Positions 14,437 through 24,250 are shown, numbered from the stretch's first letter. The stretch: 64,000 nucleotides of DNA from Hominisplanchenecus faecis (GCF_020687205.1 NZ_JAJEQE010000006.1:1-64000), one strand, 5' to 3'. A program made the numbers and translations. Notes: a model not told the origin generated them from the sequence alone.

Positions 14437-17028
14437 ATGAATATCAGTAAATTTACACAGAAGTCCATCGAGGCAGTGAACAGCCTTGAGAAACTGGCAT
14501 ATGAATATGGCAATCAGGAGATCGAGCAGGAGCATCTGCTTTATGCCCTGTTAAAACAGGAAGACAGTCTCATCCTCAAGATGATCGAGAAGATGGAGAT
14601 TGATAAAACGTATTTTACCGAGGCGGTAGAATCTGCACTTGAGAAACGTACCAAGGTTTCCGGCGGACAGGTTTATATCGGTCAGTATTTAAATAAAGTA
14701 CTTGTTCAGGCAGAGGACGAGGCAAAAGCTATGGGAGATGAATATGTTTCCGTAGAGCATCTGTTCCTGTCGATGATAAAAAATCCAAGTCCGGAGATCA
14801 AAAAGCTTTTCCAGGAGTTTGGCATTACAAGAGAACGCTTCCTGCAGGCACTTTCCACCGTACGCGGCAATCAGCGTGTGACGACGGACAATCCGGAGGC
14901 AACCTATGATACGTTAAATAAATATGGCCAGGATCTGGTGGAAAAAGCAAGAAATCAGAAACTGGATCCGGTGATCGGACGAGATGCGGAAATCCGCAAT
15001 GTGATCCGTATTCTTTCCAGAAAAACGAAAAACAATCCGGTGCTGATAGGTGAACCTGGTGTTGGTAAAACGGCAGCTGTAGAGGGGCTGGCACAGCGTA
15101 TTGTCCGAGGTGATGTGCCGGAAGGACTGAAAGATAAAAAAATTTTCTCACTGGATATGGGAGCACTGGTAGCAGGTGCCAAATACCGCGGCGAGTTTGA
15201 AGAACGACTGAAAGCTGTTCTGGAAGAGGTCAAAAAGAGCGAAGGTCAGATCATCCTCTTTATCGATGAGCTGCATCTGATCGTCGGGGCCGGAAAGACA
15301 GACGGAGCGATGGATGCCGGCAATATGTTAAAACCAATGCTGGCACGAGGTGAGCTGCACTGCATCGGTGCGACAACACTGGATGAGTACCGTCAGTACA
15401 TTGAAAAGGATGCCGCACTGGAGCGGAGATTCCAGCCGGTTATGGTAGATGAACCGAGCGTGGAAGATACGATTTCCATTCTGCGTGGATTGAAAGACCG
15501 TTATGAAGTTTATCATGGTGTAAAGATCACAGACAGTGCACTGGTAGCAGCAGCAACCCTTTCCCATCGTTATATTTCCGACCGTTTCCTGCCGGATAAA
15601 GCCATTGACCTGGTGGATGAAGCATGTGCCCTGATTAAGACCGAGCTGGATTCCATGCCAACGGAGCTGGATGAACAGCGAAGAAAAATCATGCAGATGG
15701 AGATTGAGGAAGCAGCACTGAAAAAGGAAACCGATAAATTAAGTGCGGAGCGTCTGGAAAATCTGCAGAAAGAGCTGGCAGAGCAGAGAGAATCTTTTGC
15801 GGGCAAAAAAGCTCAGTGGGACAATGAAAAACATTCTGTAGAGAATCTGTCCGTGCTGCGTGAAAAGATTGAAAATATGAACAAAGAGATCGAAAAAGCA
15901 CAGAGAAGCTATGATCTGAACAAAGCAGCAGAACTGCAGTACGGCGAACTGCCGAAACTTCAGAAACAGCTGGAGATTGAAGAAGAAAAGGTAAAAAGCA
16001 AAGATCTGTCGCTGGTACATGACCGTGTAACCGATGAAGAGATTGCAAGGATCATTTCCAGATGGACCGGCATCCCGGTCGCAAAACTGACCGAAGGTGA
16101 GCGTACCAAGATCCTGCATTTGGATGATGAGCTGCACAAACGTGTCATTGGACAGGAAGATGGTGTCAGAAAAGTGACCGATGCGATCATCCGTTCCAAA
16201 GCCGGTATCAAAGATCCGACCAAGCCGATCGGTTCGTTCATTTTCCTTGGTCCTACCGGCGTCGGCAAGACAGAGCTGGCAAAAGCACTGGCAGCAAGTA
16301 TGTTTGACGATGAGCAGAATATGGTGCGTATTGATATGAGTGAATACATGGAGAAATATTCTGTGTCCCGTCTGATAGGAGCACCTCCAGGATATGTAGG
16401 ATATGAAGAAGGTGGACAGCTGACAGAAGCAGTCAGAAGAAAACCGTACTCAGTTGTACTGTTTGATGAGATCGAGAAAGCACATCCGGATGTCTTTAAC
16501 GTACTGCTTCAGGTACTGGATGACGGACGTATCACCGATTCCCAGGGCAGAACCGTAGACTTTAAGAATACGATTCTGATCATGACTTCTAACATTGGTT
16601 CGTCTTATCTGCTGGATGGCATTGAGCCGGACGGAAGTATCCGTCAGGAGAGCCAGGATCTGGTCATGAACGACCTGCGGGCACATTTCAGACCGGAGTT
16701 TTTAAACCGTCTGGATGAAATCATCATGTTCAAGCCGCTGACAAAAGAAAACATCGGCAATATCGTTGATCTGATGATGGCAGATCTGAACCGCAGACTC
16801 GCAGACCAGGAGATCAGGCTGGAGTTGACGGATGAAGCAAAAAGCTATATCATAGACGGTGGTTATGATCCGGTCTATGGTGCGAGACCTCTGAAACGTT
16901 TCCTCCAGAAAAATGTGGAGACACTGGCAGCAAGGATGATCCTTTCTGGAAATGTACAGACAGAAGACACCATCGTGATCGGTCTCAAAGACGGAAAACT
17001 GGCAGCGGAAGTAATGAAAGTCGAATGA
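14437..17028 (+). CDS. clpB: ATP-dependent disaggregase ClpB
   Basis: This 863-aa AAA+ chaperone dissolves protein aggregates together with DnaK. It has an N-terminal Clp_N repeat domain (about 1-145), AAA1 with Walker A GEPGVGKT (205-212) and Walker B ILFIDELH, a middle coiled-coil domain rich in Glu/Lys (about 395-530) that marks ClpB rather than ClpA/ClpC, and AAA2 with GPTGVGKT (near 605), followed by the C-terminal D2-small domain. ATG 14437 follows ACAGGAGG; upstream in-frame starts precede this site. It is controlled by a CIRCE operator. The ICE is inserted directly upstream of this control region. Confidence 0.97.
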   Translation: MNISKFTQKSIEAVNSLEKLAYEYGNQEIEQEHLLYALLKQEDSLILKMIEKMEIDKTYFTEAVESALEKRTKVSGGQVYIGQYLNKVLVQAEDEAKAMGDEYVSVEHLFLSMIKNPSPEIKKLFQEFGITRERFLQALSTVRGNQRVTTDNPEATYDTLNKYGQDLVEKARNQKLDPVIGRDAEIRNVIRILSRKTKNNPVLIGEPGVGKTAAVEGLAQRIVRGDVPEGLKDKKIFSLDMGALVAGAKYRGEFEERLKAVLEEVKKSEGQIILFIDELHLIVGAGKTDGAMDAGNMLKPMLARGELHCIGATTLDEYRQYIEKDAALERRFQPVMVDEPSVEDTISILRGLKDRYEVYHGVKITDSALVAAATLSHRYISDRFLPDKAIDLVDEACALIKTELDSMPTELDEQRRKIMQMEIEEAALKKETDKLSAERLENLQKELAEQRESFAGKKAQWDNEKHSVENLSVLREKIENMNKEIEKAQRSYDLNKAAELQYGELPKLQKQLEIEEEKVKSKDLSLVHDRVTDEEIARIISRWTGIPVAKLTEGERTKILHLDDELHKRVIGQEDGVRKVTDAIIRSKAGIKDPTKPIGSFIFLGPTGVGKTELAKALAASMFDDEQNMVRIDMSEYMEKYSVSRLIGAPPGYVGYEEGGQLTEAVRRKPYSVVLFDEIEKAHPDVFNVLLQVLDDGRITDSQGRTVDFKNTILIMTSNIGSSYLLDGIEPDGSIRQESQDLVMNDLRAHFRPEFLNRLDEIIMFKPLTKENIGNIVDLMMADLNRRLADQEIRLELTDEAKSYIIDGGYDPVYGARPLKRFLQKNVETLAARMILSGNVQTEDTIVIGLKDGKLAAEVMKVE

Positions 17029-17115
17029 TGTGATAACGGGACAGAGATGTCAGGCTGGCACAGAGATTGGAAGTGACGCTCCGGAATTCCATAAGTATGC
17101 AAAAAGGAGTAAAGT

Positions 17116-17289
17116 ATGATTCCAAAAGATCCGATGATATTGTTGAGCTATGTAAACACACAGCTGCGTGATTATTATGAATCACTGGAGGCACTGTGTA
17201 CCTGCCGCGGACTGAACCGGCAGAAACTTCTGGAGAAAATGGACAGCATAGATTATCACTACGATGAAAAAACAAACCAGTTCATCTAA
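17116..17289 (+). CDS. DUF4250 small protein
   Basis: This 57-aa protein starts MIPKDPMILLSYVNTQLRDYY, the conserved start of DUF4250 proteins, which are short single-domain proteins of unknown role found in Clostridia and some proteobacteria. AAAGGAG lies at 17103-17109. The gene overlaps the EamA transporter by 26 nt in another frame, so the two are likely co-transcribed and translationally linked. Confidence 0.85.
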   Translation: MIPKDPMILLSYVNTQLRDYYESLEALCTCRGLNRQKLLEKMDSIDYHYDEKTNQFI

Positions 17290-18169
17290 AAAAATAATTG
17301 CAATCTTCGCACTGTTCCTGGCGGCATTCACCTGGGGCAGTGCCTTTTGCGTATTAAAAGACACGCTGGAAAACGTCTCACCGATCTGGCTTCTGGCCTT
17401 TCGTTTTCTGCTGGCGGGTATCATTATGACTCTGGTCTGTATCCCAAGAATGAAAAAAATGAGCATCCGCACGTTAAAGCGTGGCATCATCATGGGCATT
17501 GTCCTGTATTTTGAATTTCTGTTCTTTACGGTCGGACTGCAGTACACGACCTCTTCCAAATCTTCCTTTATTATAGGATCTTATGTGGCGATCCTGCCGC
17601 TTATTTACTGGGTGATCCGCGGGAAAAAGCCGCAGAGGGCGGATATTCTGGCGGCACTTGTCTGTATTGTAGGACTTGGCTTTATTTTGCTTGGAAGTTT
17701 TGACGGGGTCAACAAAGGAGATCTAATCTCGCTGCTCTCGGCAGTGTGTTATGCGATCCATATCGTTGTGACCGGGATTTTTGCAAGGGAAGAGGACGGC
17801 TTTCTGTTAAATATGCTTCAGATCGGAACGGGCGGCATTTTGGGACTTGTGGCAGCGATAATCCTGGAGCCACATCCGGCAGCCATGTCCGGCATGAACA
17901 TCGGAAGCATCGCTTATCTGGCGGTCTTCTGCACGGTTGTGCCATATCTGCTCAGTGTGTTTGGACAGAAATATGTGAAAACTTCCACAAGCGGCGTGAT
18001 CCTTTCTTTTGAGAGCGTATTTGGATGTATTCTCTCAATCCTGATTCTTGGAGAACATCCGGGTGTGCGGTTTGTGATCGGTGCAATGCTGATGATGTGT
18101 TCCTTCTTGATTGTGGAAAAAATTTTCCTGCCATTGCCGAAAAGAGTAGCGGTGGAAGCAGAAAAATGA
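17264..18169 (+). CDS. EamA/DMT-family transporter
   Basis: This 301-aa integral membrane protein has ten predicted helices in two EamA repeats (about 8-140 and 150-292), with typical segments such as AAFTWGSAFCVLK at the start of the first repeat and LLSVFGQKYVKTSTSGVILSFESVFG in the second. DMT members export amino acids, nucleobases or other metabolites; the substrate is not evident. The start lies inside the DUF4250 gene. No terminator follows; instead there is a repeat-rich intergenic region. Confidence 0.92.
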   Translation: MKKQTSSSKKIIAIFALFLAAFTWGSAFCVLKDTLENVSPIWLLAFRFLLAGIIMTLVCIPRMKKMSIRTLKRGIIMGIVLYFEFLFFTVGLQYTTSSKSSFIIGSYVAILPLIYWVIRGKKPQRADILAALVCIVGLGFILLGSFDGVNKGDLISLLSAVCYAIHIVVTGIFAREEDGFLLNMLQIGTGGILGLVAAIILEPHPAAMSGMNIGSIAYLAVFCTVVPYLLSVFGQKYVKTSTSGVILSFESVFGCILSILILGEHPGVRFVIGAMLMMCSFLIVEKIFLPLPKRVAVEAEK

Positions 18170-18404
18170 TATAATGAGTCAAAGGGACAAATGGACACAA
18201 AACGGATGCTTGCATACGTGTTTGTGTCTATGGGGACCGCAAAAACATGAGAAAGCAGCCATTTTTGTAAAAAAATGAGCGGATTTCGAATGTTTTCGTG
18301 ATTTTGAGAGTGCAAGGCACGGAAAAATCACGTATGACTCATTGAGTTAATTTTAAAAAAAATTCAGAACCCAAAACCACAACACAGGGCAAAGGAGGAA
18401 CAAT
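18170..18404 (+). other. Structured intergenic region with composite repeat
   Basis: TGATATAAT (18167-18175) is an extended -10 at the end of the upstream gene. AATGAGTCA (18173-18181) and TGACTCATT (18335-18343) are perfect 9-bp inverted arms enclosing the whole unit. Inside are a hairpin (GACACAAAACG near 18190 with CGTGTTTGTGTC near 18219-18230) and the ~90-bp repeat described separately at 18241-18332. No ORF is supported. Confidence 0.6.
18241..18332 (+). repeat. Dispersed intergenic hairpin repeat, copy A
   Basis: This ~92-bp element shares most of its sequence with 47099-47187. It begins ACATGAGAAAG and carries two hairpins: CATTTTT/AAAAATG, then the segment GCGGATTTCGAATGTT, then CGTGATTTT (18297-18305) with AAAATCACG (18324-18332) enclosing GTGC-aag-GCAC. 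The other copy has GCAT-gaa-ATGC at the inner stem, so pairing is kept while sequence changes. Confidence 0.75.
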
Positions 18405-19406
18405 ATGATAAAAAAAGGAAAAAAACTTAGTATGATGCTTCTTACGGCAATGATTCTGGCAGCAGGAAGTGTCGGAACTGTAGCAGGAACCGGAGCAAAA
18501 CAGGTACAGGCAGCAGAGAATGCATATTATTATGTGTCACTGGGGAATCTTCAGCAGACAGCCATGACTAAAAACAGTGCAAGTATCACTTGGGAACAGA
18601 CGTATGCAAGCTCTATGAATACACTTACAACAGAAGGATATAATATTTATCTTGGAGAAAGTTACAGTGATATGAAGCTGGTTGGAAAATCCAAGACACC
18701 ATCCTATACACTGACAGGACTGAAAGATGGTAAGCGTTACAATGTGCGTGTAGAAGCTTACACATCAAATGGAACAAAAACAAGTTCACCGGTAAGCGGA
18801 CAGGTTGAGACAATCCCGGCAGCCGTCCATAATTTCAGACAGGAGCGTTGGTGGTACTTTATCAACAAGCTGGAAGTAACCTGGGATAAAGTTGAGACTG
18901 CAGATCGGGTGGAAGTGACCCTGTATAACAGCAAAGGCAGACGTGTCGGCAAGACACAGAAACTGAACAGCTATGCTTACAGTGCATATTTCGATAAGAT
19001 GAAAGATGAAGTTTACACGGTAACCATTCAGGCTTTCAAGACGGTAAATGGAAAGACTTATGCTACACCGAAGGCAAAGATCCAGTGTTTCAACCAGGCA
19101 CGTATCAAAGAGACAAGCATCAAGGTGAAAAAAGGCAGCCTGAGCTTCCAGTGGGGAAAAGTCGGCGGAGCAAGTGGATATGATGTGTATATCTCCACAA
19201 AGCCGAAAAAAGGTTATAAAAAAGTAAAATCGGTCGGCAAGAACACCACAAAGCTGACCATCCGTAAATTTAAAGGCAAAAAGATCAACCCGAAGAAGAC
19301 TTACTATATGTATGTAGAAACCAAAAAGAAAAACGGCTCCAAGGTCAATAAATCCGGAAGACTCTACTATTGGAATACAAAGAGCAAAAACTTTGGTTAT
19401 TTCTAA
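18405..19406 (+). CDS. Secreted protein with fibronectin type III-like repeats
   Basis: This 333-aa exported protein has a signal peptide (about residues 1-37, cleavage near VQAAENA) and three beta-sandwich repeats of FN3 type (about 42-140, 142-228, 232-320), recognisable from patterns such as ASITWEQT...GYNIYLGES...YTLTGLKDGKRYNVRVEAY. The last repeat is very lysine-rich, like the C-terminal repeat of the GH84 protein in this window, suggesting wall or polyanion binding. There is no catalytic domain. AAAGGAGGA precedes the start. Its role is probably adhesion or wall attachment; this is inference. Confidence 0.8.
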   Translation: MIKKGKKLSMMLLTAMILAAGSVGTVAGTGAKQVQAAENAYYYVSLGNLQQTAMTKNSASITWEQTYASSMNTLTTEGYNIYLGESYSDMKLVGKSKTPSYTLTGLKDGKRYNVRVEAYTSNGTKTSSPVSGQVETIPAAVHNFRQERWWYFINKLEVTWDKVETADRVEVTLYNSKGRRVGKTQKLNSYAYSAYFDKMKDEVYTVTIQAFKTVNGKTYATPKAKIQCFNQARIKETSIKVKKGSLSFQWGKVGGASGYDVYISTKPKKGYKKVKSVGKNTTKLTIRKFKGKKINPKKTYYMYVETKKKNGSKVNKSGRLYYWNTKSKNFGYF

Positions 19407-19447
19407 GAAATCGTATAACCGTTCCATAACTTCACAGTCAGGAAATC

Positions 19448-19476
19448 TTGACAGAAAAACTGTCGTATGTTACGGT
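19448..19476 (+). promoter_or_regulatory. Promoter of metG
   Basis: TTGACA (19448-19453), a 17-nt spacer and TACGGT (19471-19476) with TGT just upstream, an extended -10 that may compensate for the weak -10. GACAG/CTGTC overlaps the -35 as a small inverted repeat. Confidence 0.55.
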
Positions 19477-19496
19477 AGAAATAAGCGTTAAAAGCT

Positions 19497-19522
19497 GTTG
19501 GGGGCAAAAACTTGCTCCCAAC
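19497..19522 (+). other. 5'-UTR hairpin of metG
   Basis: GTTGGGGGC (19497-19505) pairs with GCTCCCAAC (19514-19522), nine base pairs with one G-U, 12 nt ahead of the AGGAGG site (19535-19540). A short T-containing stretch follows, so it may act as an attenuator. The leader is too short for a T-box and no T-box sequence was found. Confidence 0.5.
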
Positions 19523-19545
19523 ATCTTATTATACAGGAGGCAGAA

Positions 19546-21495
19546 ATGGATAAAAAGAAATTTTATATGACAACTGCGATTGCCTATACATCCGGCAAAC
19601 CGCATATCGGAAACACTTACGAGATCGTCTTGGCAGACAGCATTGCCCGTTTTAAGAGAGAGCAGGGATATGATGTGTTCTTCCAGACCGGAACCGATGA
19701 ACACGGTCAGAAGATTGAGCTGAAAGCAGAAGAAAAAGGTGTGACACCGAAGGTTTTTGTGGATGAAGTTTCCACAGAGATCAGAAGAATCTGGGATCTG
19801 ATGAACACATCTTACGATAAATTTATCCGTACAACGGATGCAGACCACGAAAAACAGGTACAGAAGATCTTCAAAAAACTGTACGATAAGGGAGATATTT
19901 ACAAGGGACATTATGAAGGTATGTACTGTACACCTTGCGAGTCTTTTTTTACCGAGTCTCAGCTGGTGGACGGCAAATGTCCGGACTGCGGACGTGAAGT
20001 GCAGCCTGCAAAAGAAGAAGCTTATTTCTTCCGTATGAGCAAATATGCAGACCGTCTGATTGAGCATATCAACACCCATCCGGAATTTATCCAGCCGGTT
20101 TCCAGAAAAAATGAGATGATGAACAACTTCCTTCTTCCGGGACTTCAGGATCTGTGCGTATCCCGTACTTCCTTTAAATGGGGTATTCCGGTAGATTTCG
20201 ATCCGAAACATGTCGTTTATGTATGGCTGGATGCACTGACCAACTACATTACCGGTATCGGTTATGACTGTGACGGAAACAGCAGCGAGCAGTTCAAGAA
20301 AGACTGGCCGGCAGATCTGCATTTGATCGGTAAGGATATCATCCGTTTCCATACCATTTACTGGCCGATCTTTCTGATGGCACTGGATCTGCCGCTTCCG
20401 AAACAGGTATTCGGACATCCGTGGCTGCTGCAGGGCGACGGCAAGATGAGCAAATCCAAAGGAAATGTACTGTATGCCGATGAGCTGGTTGATTTCTTTG
20501 GCGTGGATGCCGTGCGTTATTTCGTTCTGCATGAGATGCCATTTGAAAACGACGGTGTGATCTCCTGGGAGCTGATGGTAGAGCGTATGAATTCTGACCT
20601 GGCAAATACCCTCGGAAACCTGGTAAACCGTACGGTTTCCATGTCCAATAAATATTTCGGCGGCGTGGTAGAAAATAAGAATGTAAACGAGCCGGTGGAT
20701 GAAGAATTAAAGAAAGTCGTTCTGGAAACACCGAACAAAGTCATTGCAAAAATGGAAGAGCTGCGTGTGGCAGATGCGATCACCGAAATCTTTACACTGT
20801 TTAAACGCTGCAACAAATACATCGACGAGACAATGCCGTGGGCACTGGCAAAAGACGAGGCAAAAAAAGAGCGTCTGGCAACGGTTCTCTACAATCTGGT
20901 AGAGTCCATCAGCGTCGGAGCAACCCTTCTGGAATCCTTCATGCCGGAGACTTCTGATAAAGTACTGGCACAGCTCGGAGCACAGAAACGCAAGCTTTCC
21001 CAGATGGATACCTTTGGTCTGTATCCGTCAGGCAATAAAGTAACCGAGAAACCGGAAATCCTCTTTGCACGTATGGATATCAATGAAGTGATGGCAAAAG
21101 TTGCAGAGCTTCATCCGGCAAAAGAAGAAGTAAAAGAAGAGGAAAAAGGCATTGATATCGAGCCGAAAGAGGAGATCACATTTGAAGAATTCGGCAAAAT
21201 GCAGTTCCAGGTAGGCGAGATCATTTCCTGCGAGGCAGTGAAAAAATCCAAAAAACTGCTCTGTTCTCAGGTTAAGATCGGCAGCCAGGTAAAACAGATC
21301 GTATCCGGAATTAAGGCACATTATACACCGGAAGAGATGGTCGGCAAAAAAGTCATGGTACTGGTAAACTTAAAACCTGCAAAACTTGCCGGAGTTCTTT
21401 CGGAAGGTATGCTGCTGTGTGCAGAGGATGAGAACGGAGAACTTTCTCTGATGGTACCGGAAAAGAAAATGCCGTCCGGAGCAGAGATCTGCTAA
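19546..21495 (+). CDS. metG: Methionyl-tRNA synthetase
   Basis: This 649-aa enzyme charges tRNA-Met with methionine. The class I signatures are HIGN (in GKPHIGNTYE) and KMSKS (in GDGKMSKSKGN). A zinc knuckle with CTPCES and CPDCGRE lies near residues 127-147. The C-terminal ~105 residues form an EMAP/Trbp111-type tRNA-binding domain (starting EEFGKMQFQVGEI) after a Glu/Lys-rich linker. ATG 19546 has AGGAGG with ideal spacing; upstream in-frame starts run through the leader hairpin. It heads a metG-tatD-rsmA cluster, a common Firmicute arrangement. Confidence 0.97.
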   Translation: MDKKKFYMTTAIAYTSGKPHIGNTYEIVLADSIARFKREQGYDVFFQTGTDEHGQKIELKAEEKGVTPKVFVDEVSTEIRRIWDLMNTSYDKFIRTTDADHEKQVQKIFKKLYDKGDIYKGHYEGMYCTPCESFFTESQLVDGKCPDCGREVQPAKEEAYFFRMSKYADRLIEHINTHPEFIQPVSRKNEMMNNFLLPGLQDLCVSRTSFKWGIPVDFDPKHVVYVWLDALTNYITGIGYDCDGNSSEQFKKDWPADLHLIGKDIIRFHTIYWPIFLMALDLPLPKQVFGHPWLLQGDGKMSKSKGNVLYADELVDFFGVDAVRYFVLHEMPFENDGVISWELMVERMNSDLANTLGNLVNRTVSMSNKYFGGVVENKNVNEPVDEELKKVVLETPNKVIAKMEELRVADAITEIFTLFKRCNKYIDETMPWALAKDEAKKERLATVLYNLVESISVGATLLESFMPETSDKVLAQLGAQKRKLSQMDTFGLYPSGNKVTEKPEILFARMDINEVMAKVAELHPAKEEVKEEEKGIDIEPKEEITFEEFGKMQFQVGEIISCEAVKKSKKLLCSQVKIGSQVKQIVSGIKAHYTPEEMVGKKVMVLVNLKPAKLAGVLSEGMLLCAEDENGELSLMVPEKKMPSGAEIC

Positions 21496-21509
21496 GAGGA
21501 AAAGAAGGT

Positions 21510-22280
21510 ATGATTTTTGACAGTCACGCTCATTATGATGATGAGGCATTTGACAAAGACAGAGACCGCCTGCTCTCCACGCTGGAAGAGCAGGGTGTCG
21601 GTTGTATTGTAAACGTAGGTGCAAGTTTTCAGGGGGCAAAGGACAGTGTGGAGCTTTCTATGCGTTATCCGCATGTCTATGCGGCAGTCGGCGTGCATCC
21701 GGATCACGTCGGTGAACTGGATGAGGCGAAGATGCAGCAGCTCAGGGAAATGTGTGCCATGAAAAAAACAGTCGCAGTCGGCGAGATCGGTCTTGATTAT
21801 TACTGGGATAAAGAGTCGCACGAGCTTCAGAAGGAATGGTTTGAACGGCAGATGGAGCTTGCAAAAGAGGTAGATCTTCCGATCATAGTGCACAGCCGCG
21901 AGGCCGCACAGGATACGTTTGATTTGATCAAAAGTGAGCACGCCGGAACGACCGGAGGTGTGATACATTGTTTTTCCGGCTCGAAAGAGATGGCAAAAGA
22001 GTATATCAAGATGGGCTATTACATCGGGGTCGGCGGTGTTGTCACGTTTAAAAATGCAAGAGTTTTAAAAGAAGTGGTGGAGAGTATTCCACTTGAGCGG
22101 ATTCTGACGGAGACAGACTGCCCATATCTGGCACCGGTGCCGTTTCGCGGAAAACGCAACTGTTCTGCCTATATTTCCTATGTGCTCGACATGATCGCAG
22201 AGTTAAAGGGTATTTCCAGAGAAGAGGCAGAGCAGGTTACTTACGAAAATGCAAGAAATATGTACCGCATCACAGACTGA
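21510..22280 (+). CDS. tatD: TatD-family metal-dependent DNase
   Basis: This 256-aa TIM-barrel hydrolase has the metal-binding motif DSHAHYDD at the N-terminus, GEIGLDYYW, VHSREA, IHCFSG and TETDCPYLAP near the C-terminus, all diagnostic of TatD. These enzymes are 3'-5' nucleases with roles in DNA quality control. The gene starts 14 nt after metG and ends 13 nt before rsmA. The rnmV (ribonuclease M5) gene that often sits between tatD and rsmA is absent here. Confidence 0.95.
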   Translation: MIFDSHAHYDDEAFDKDRDRLLSTLEEQGVGCIVNVGASFQGAKDSVELSMRYPHVYAAVGVHPDHVGELDEAKMQQLREMCAMKKTVAVGEIGLDYYWDKESHELQKEWFERQMELAKEVDLPIIVHSREAAQDTFDLIKSEHAGTTGGVIHCFSGSKEMAKEYIKMGYYIGVGGVVTFKNARVLKEVVESIPLERILTETDCPYLAPVPFRGKRNCSAYISYVLDMIAELKGISREEAEQVTYENARNMYRITD

Positions 22281-22293
22281 AAGGCAGGAAAAA

Positions 22294-23157
22294 ATGGAGA
22301 AATTATCAAATCCACAGAAAACCATAGAAGTAATTAAAAAATATGATTTTGCCTTTCAGAAGAAATTCGGGCAGAATTTTCTGATCGATGCCCATGTGCT
22401 GAACAAGATCATCGCTTCGGCAGATATCACAAAGGATGACTGTGTACTGGAGATCGGACCTGGTATCGGAACGATGACGCAGTATCTGGCAGAGGCAGCC
22501 GGAAAAGTTGTGGCAGTGGAGATCGACCGCAACCTGATTCCGATCCTCTCCGAGACGCTGGCAGATTACGAAAATGTAACCGTGATTAATGAAGATGTGC
22601 TGAAACTGGACATTGCAAAACTTGCGGATGAATACAATCAGGGCAGACCGATCAAGGTTGTGGCAAATCTTCCGTATTATATTACGACACCGATCATCAT
22701 GGGACTTTTCGAGAGCCATGTGCCGGTAAAGAGCATTACTGTTATGGTTCAGAAAGAAGTTGCCCTGCGTATGCAGGCAGGACCGGGCACCAAAGATTAC
22801 GGGGCACTGTCCCTGGCCGTGCAGTTTTATGCAGAGCCATATATCGTGGCAAATGTACCGCCAAACTGCTTTATGCCGCGTCCGAATGTCGGAAGTGCGG
22901 TCATCCGGCTGACCCTGCATGAAAATCCGCCTACCACGGTAAAGGATGAAAGTTTGATGTTCCGGCTCATCCGAGCTTCTTTTAACCAGAGAAGAAAAAC
23001 GCTGCTCAACGGTCTGAATAATTCGCCGGAGATCAAAGCAAGCAAAGAACAGATCCAGGCAGCTTTTGAAAAACTTAGTTTTCCGGCAAATGTACGCGGG
23101 GAGACATTGACCTTAAAAGAATTTGCGGCACTTGCAGATGAGTTTGCCGAATTTTAG
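22294..23157 (+). CDS. rsmA: 16S rRNA adenine dimethyltransferase KsgA/RsmA
   Basis: This 287-aa SAM-dependent methyltransferase dimethylates A1518 and A1519 of 16S rRNA during 30S maturation. Visible motifs are GQNFLID, EIGPGIGTMT (SAM loop), NLPYYITTPI (catalytic motif IV) and FNQRRKTL in the C-terminal domain. ATG 22294 follows AGGCAGGAAAAA; earlier in-frame starts overlap tatD. A terminator follows at 23166. Confidence 0.96.
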   Translation: MEKLSNPQKTIEVIKKYDFAFQKKFGQNFLIDAHVLNKIIASADITKDDCVLEIGPGIGTMTQYLAEAAGKVVAVEIDRNLIPILSETLADYENVTVINEDVLKLDIAKLADEYNQGRPIKVVANLPYYITTPIIMGLFESHVPVKSITVMVQKEVALRMQAGPGTKDYGALSLAVQFYAEPYIVANVPPNCFMPRPNVGSAVIRLTLHENPPTTVKDESLMFRLIRASFNQRRKTLLNGLNNSPEIKASKEQIQAAFEKLSFPANVRGETLTLKEFAALADEFAEF

Positions 23158-23165
23158 AATAAGAG

Positions 23166-23194
23166 AGCGGACGTTTCACGGCGTTCGCTTTTTT
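23166..23194 (+). terminator. Terminator after rsmA
   Basis: AGCGGACG (23166-23173) pairs with CGTTCGCT (23182-23189), eight base pairs with one G-U, followed by six T. Confidence 0.85.
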
Positions 23195-23237
23195 AACTAA
23201 ATCAGGCAGCAAAGCGGATTGCAAATATCCGTTTGAC

Positions 23238-23283
23238 GAATGGTAAGAATTACTTTGTAACGGAGCAATTCGTATGGCGTTCG
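23238..23283 (+). repeat. Intergenic palindromic repeat, copy 1
   Basis: This copy has the form GAATGGT-aaga-(A)TTAC-ttt-GTAA-cgga-GCAATTC followed by GTATGGCGTTCG. It resembles copies at 29854, 38741, 47048 and 47205: an outer stem, a small inner stem with a 3-nt loop, a conserved GGA and a trailing GGCGTT-like tail. Confidence 0.6.
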
Positions 23284-23312
23284 ACTTGAATCAGACAGAA
23301 AGGGGAGAATAT

Positions 23313-24209
23313 ATGAGAAAAAAACTTACAGCAGTACTTCTGGCAGCGACGATGTTGCTTACTTCCGGTGTCACGGTCTTTGCAGACCGGGTGGATGCAG
23401 TCATCGACAAGCCATATCTTGCACTGGGAGCGGATTTAAGCCCACAGGAACAGATGACAGTTTTATCATTGCTCGGACTTAGTGACATCAACGTGGATGA
23501 TTATGATATCATCAGCATCACCAATGCGGATGAACATGAATATCTGGATAAGTATCTGGATGCTTCGATCATCGGCACCAGAGCATTGTCATCGGTTCTG
23601 GTCGTTGGAAAAGAAGCCGGAAACGGCATCCATGTAACAACGAAAAATATTTCCTACTGTACCGAAGGTATGTATCGCAATGCACTTTTGACGGCCGGCA
23701 TCGAAGATGCGGATATCACGGTGGCAGGACCGTTTTCGATTTCCGGAACGGCGGCACTGGTCGGTGCGATCAAGGCGTATGAGACCATGACCGGGGAAGA
23801 GATTGACGATGAGAATCTCGATGCGGCAAACGATGAACTGGTTCTGACAGGCAAACTGGTGGAGGATATCGGAGATTCTGAAAAAGCAGAAGATCTGATG
23901 GCACTGGTAAAACAGGAAGTGGCAGAGAACAAACTGACCAGTGCAGAGGATATTCAAAATGTGGTGGATCAGGCATGCGATCAGCTGGATATTCAGCTTT
24001 CCGAAGAAAATCAGAAGCAGATCGCAGAACTGATGAAAAAGATAGAGGGACTGGATCTGGATGTGGATAAACTGAAGGATCAGGCAAAAGATTTGTATCA
24101 GAAACTGGAAGATCTGGATTTCCATGTGGATAAAGAGAGCGTTGGGAATTTCTTTACACGGATCATTGATGCGATCGTAAATTTCTTCCAGGGACTGTTT
24201 GGAAAATAA
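23313..24209 (+). CDS. Secreted DUF1002 protein
   Basis: This 298-aa exported protein has a signal peptide (residues 1-25, cleavage after VFA) and the DUF1002 domain (about 30-250), recognisable by LGADLSPQEQMTVLSLLG and AYETMTGEEIDDENLDAANDE. The C-terminal part is acidic and helical with heptad-like spacing, ending in a hydrophobic FFTRIIDAIVNFFQGLF segment that may bind membrane. DUF1002 proteins are common extracellular proteins of Firmicutes with no established function. ATG 23313 follows AGGGGAG; an upstream in-frame ATG lacks a ribosome site. Confidence 0.88.
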   Translation: MRKKLTAVLLAATMLLTSGVTVFADRVDAVIDKPYLALGADLSPQEQMTVLSLLGLSDINVDDYDIISITNADEHEYLDKYLDASIIGTRALSSVLVVGKEAGNGIHVTTKNISYCTEGMYRNALLTAGIEDADITVAGPFSISGTAALVGAIKAYETMTGEEIDDENLDAANDELVLTGKLVEDIGDSEKAEDLMALVKQEVAENKLTSAEDIQNVVDQACDQLDIQLSEENQKQIAELMKKIEGLDLDVDKLKDQAKDLYQKLEDLDFHVDKESVGNFFTRIIDAIVNFFQGLFGK

Positions 24210-24250
24210 AAGAGGGTAACGGAAAATAAAACAAAAAATGGAGGGAATTT

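Noticed and set aside
19407-19545. T-box riboswitch in the metG leader
   Set aside because: The leader is only about 60-70 nt from the predicted start and lacks the T-box sequence; only a simple hairpin is present.
19438-20532. 364-aa minus-strand ORF opposite metG
   Set aside because: metG is certain on the plus strand; the antisense frame has no homology-like motifs and unnatural composition.
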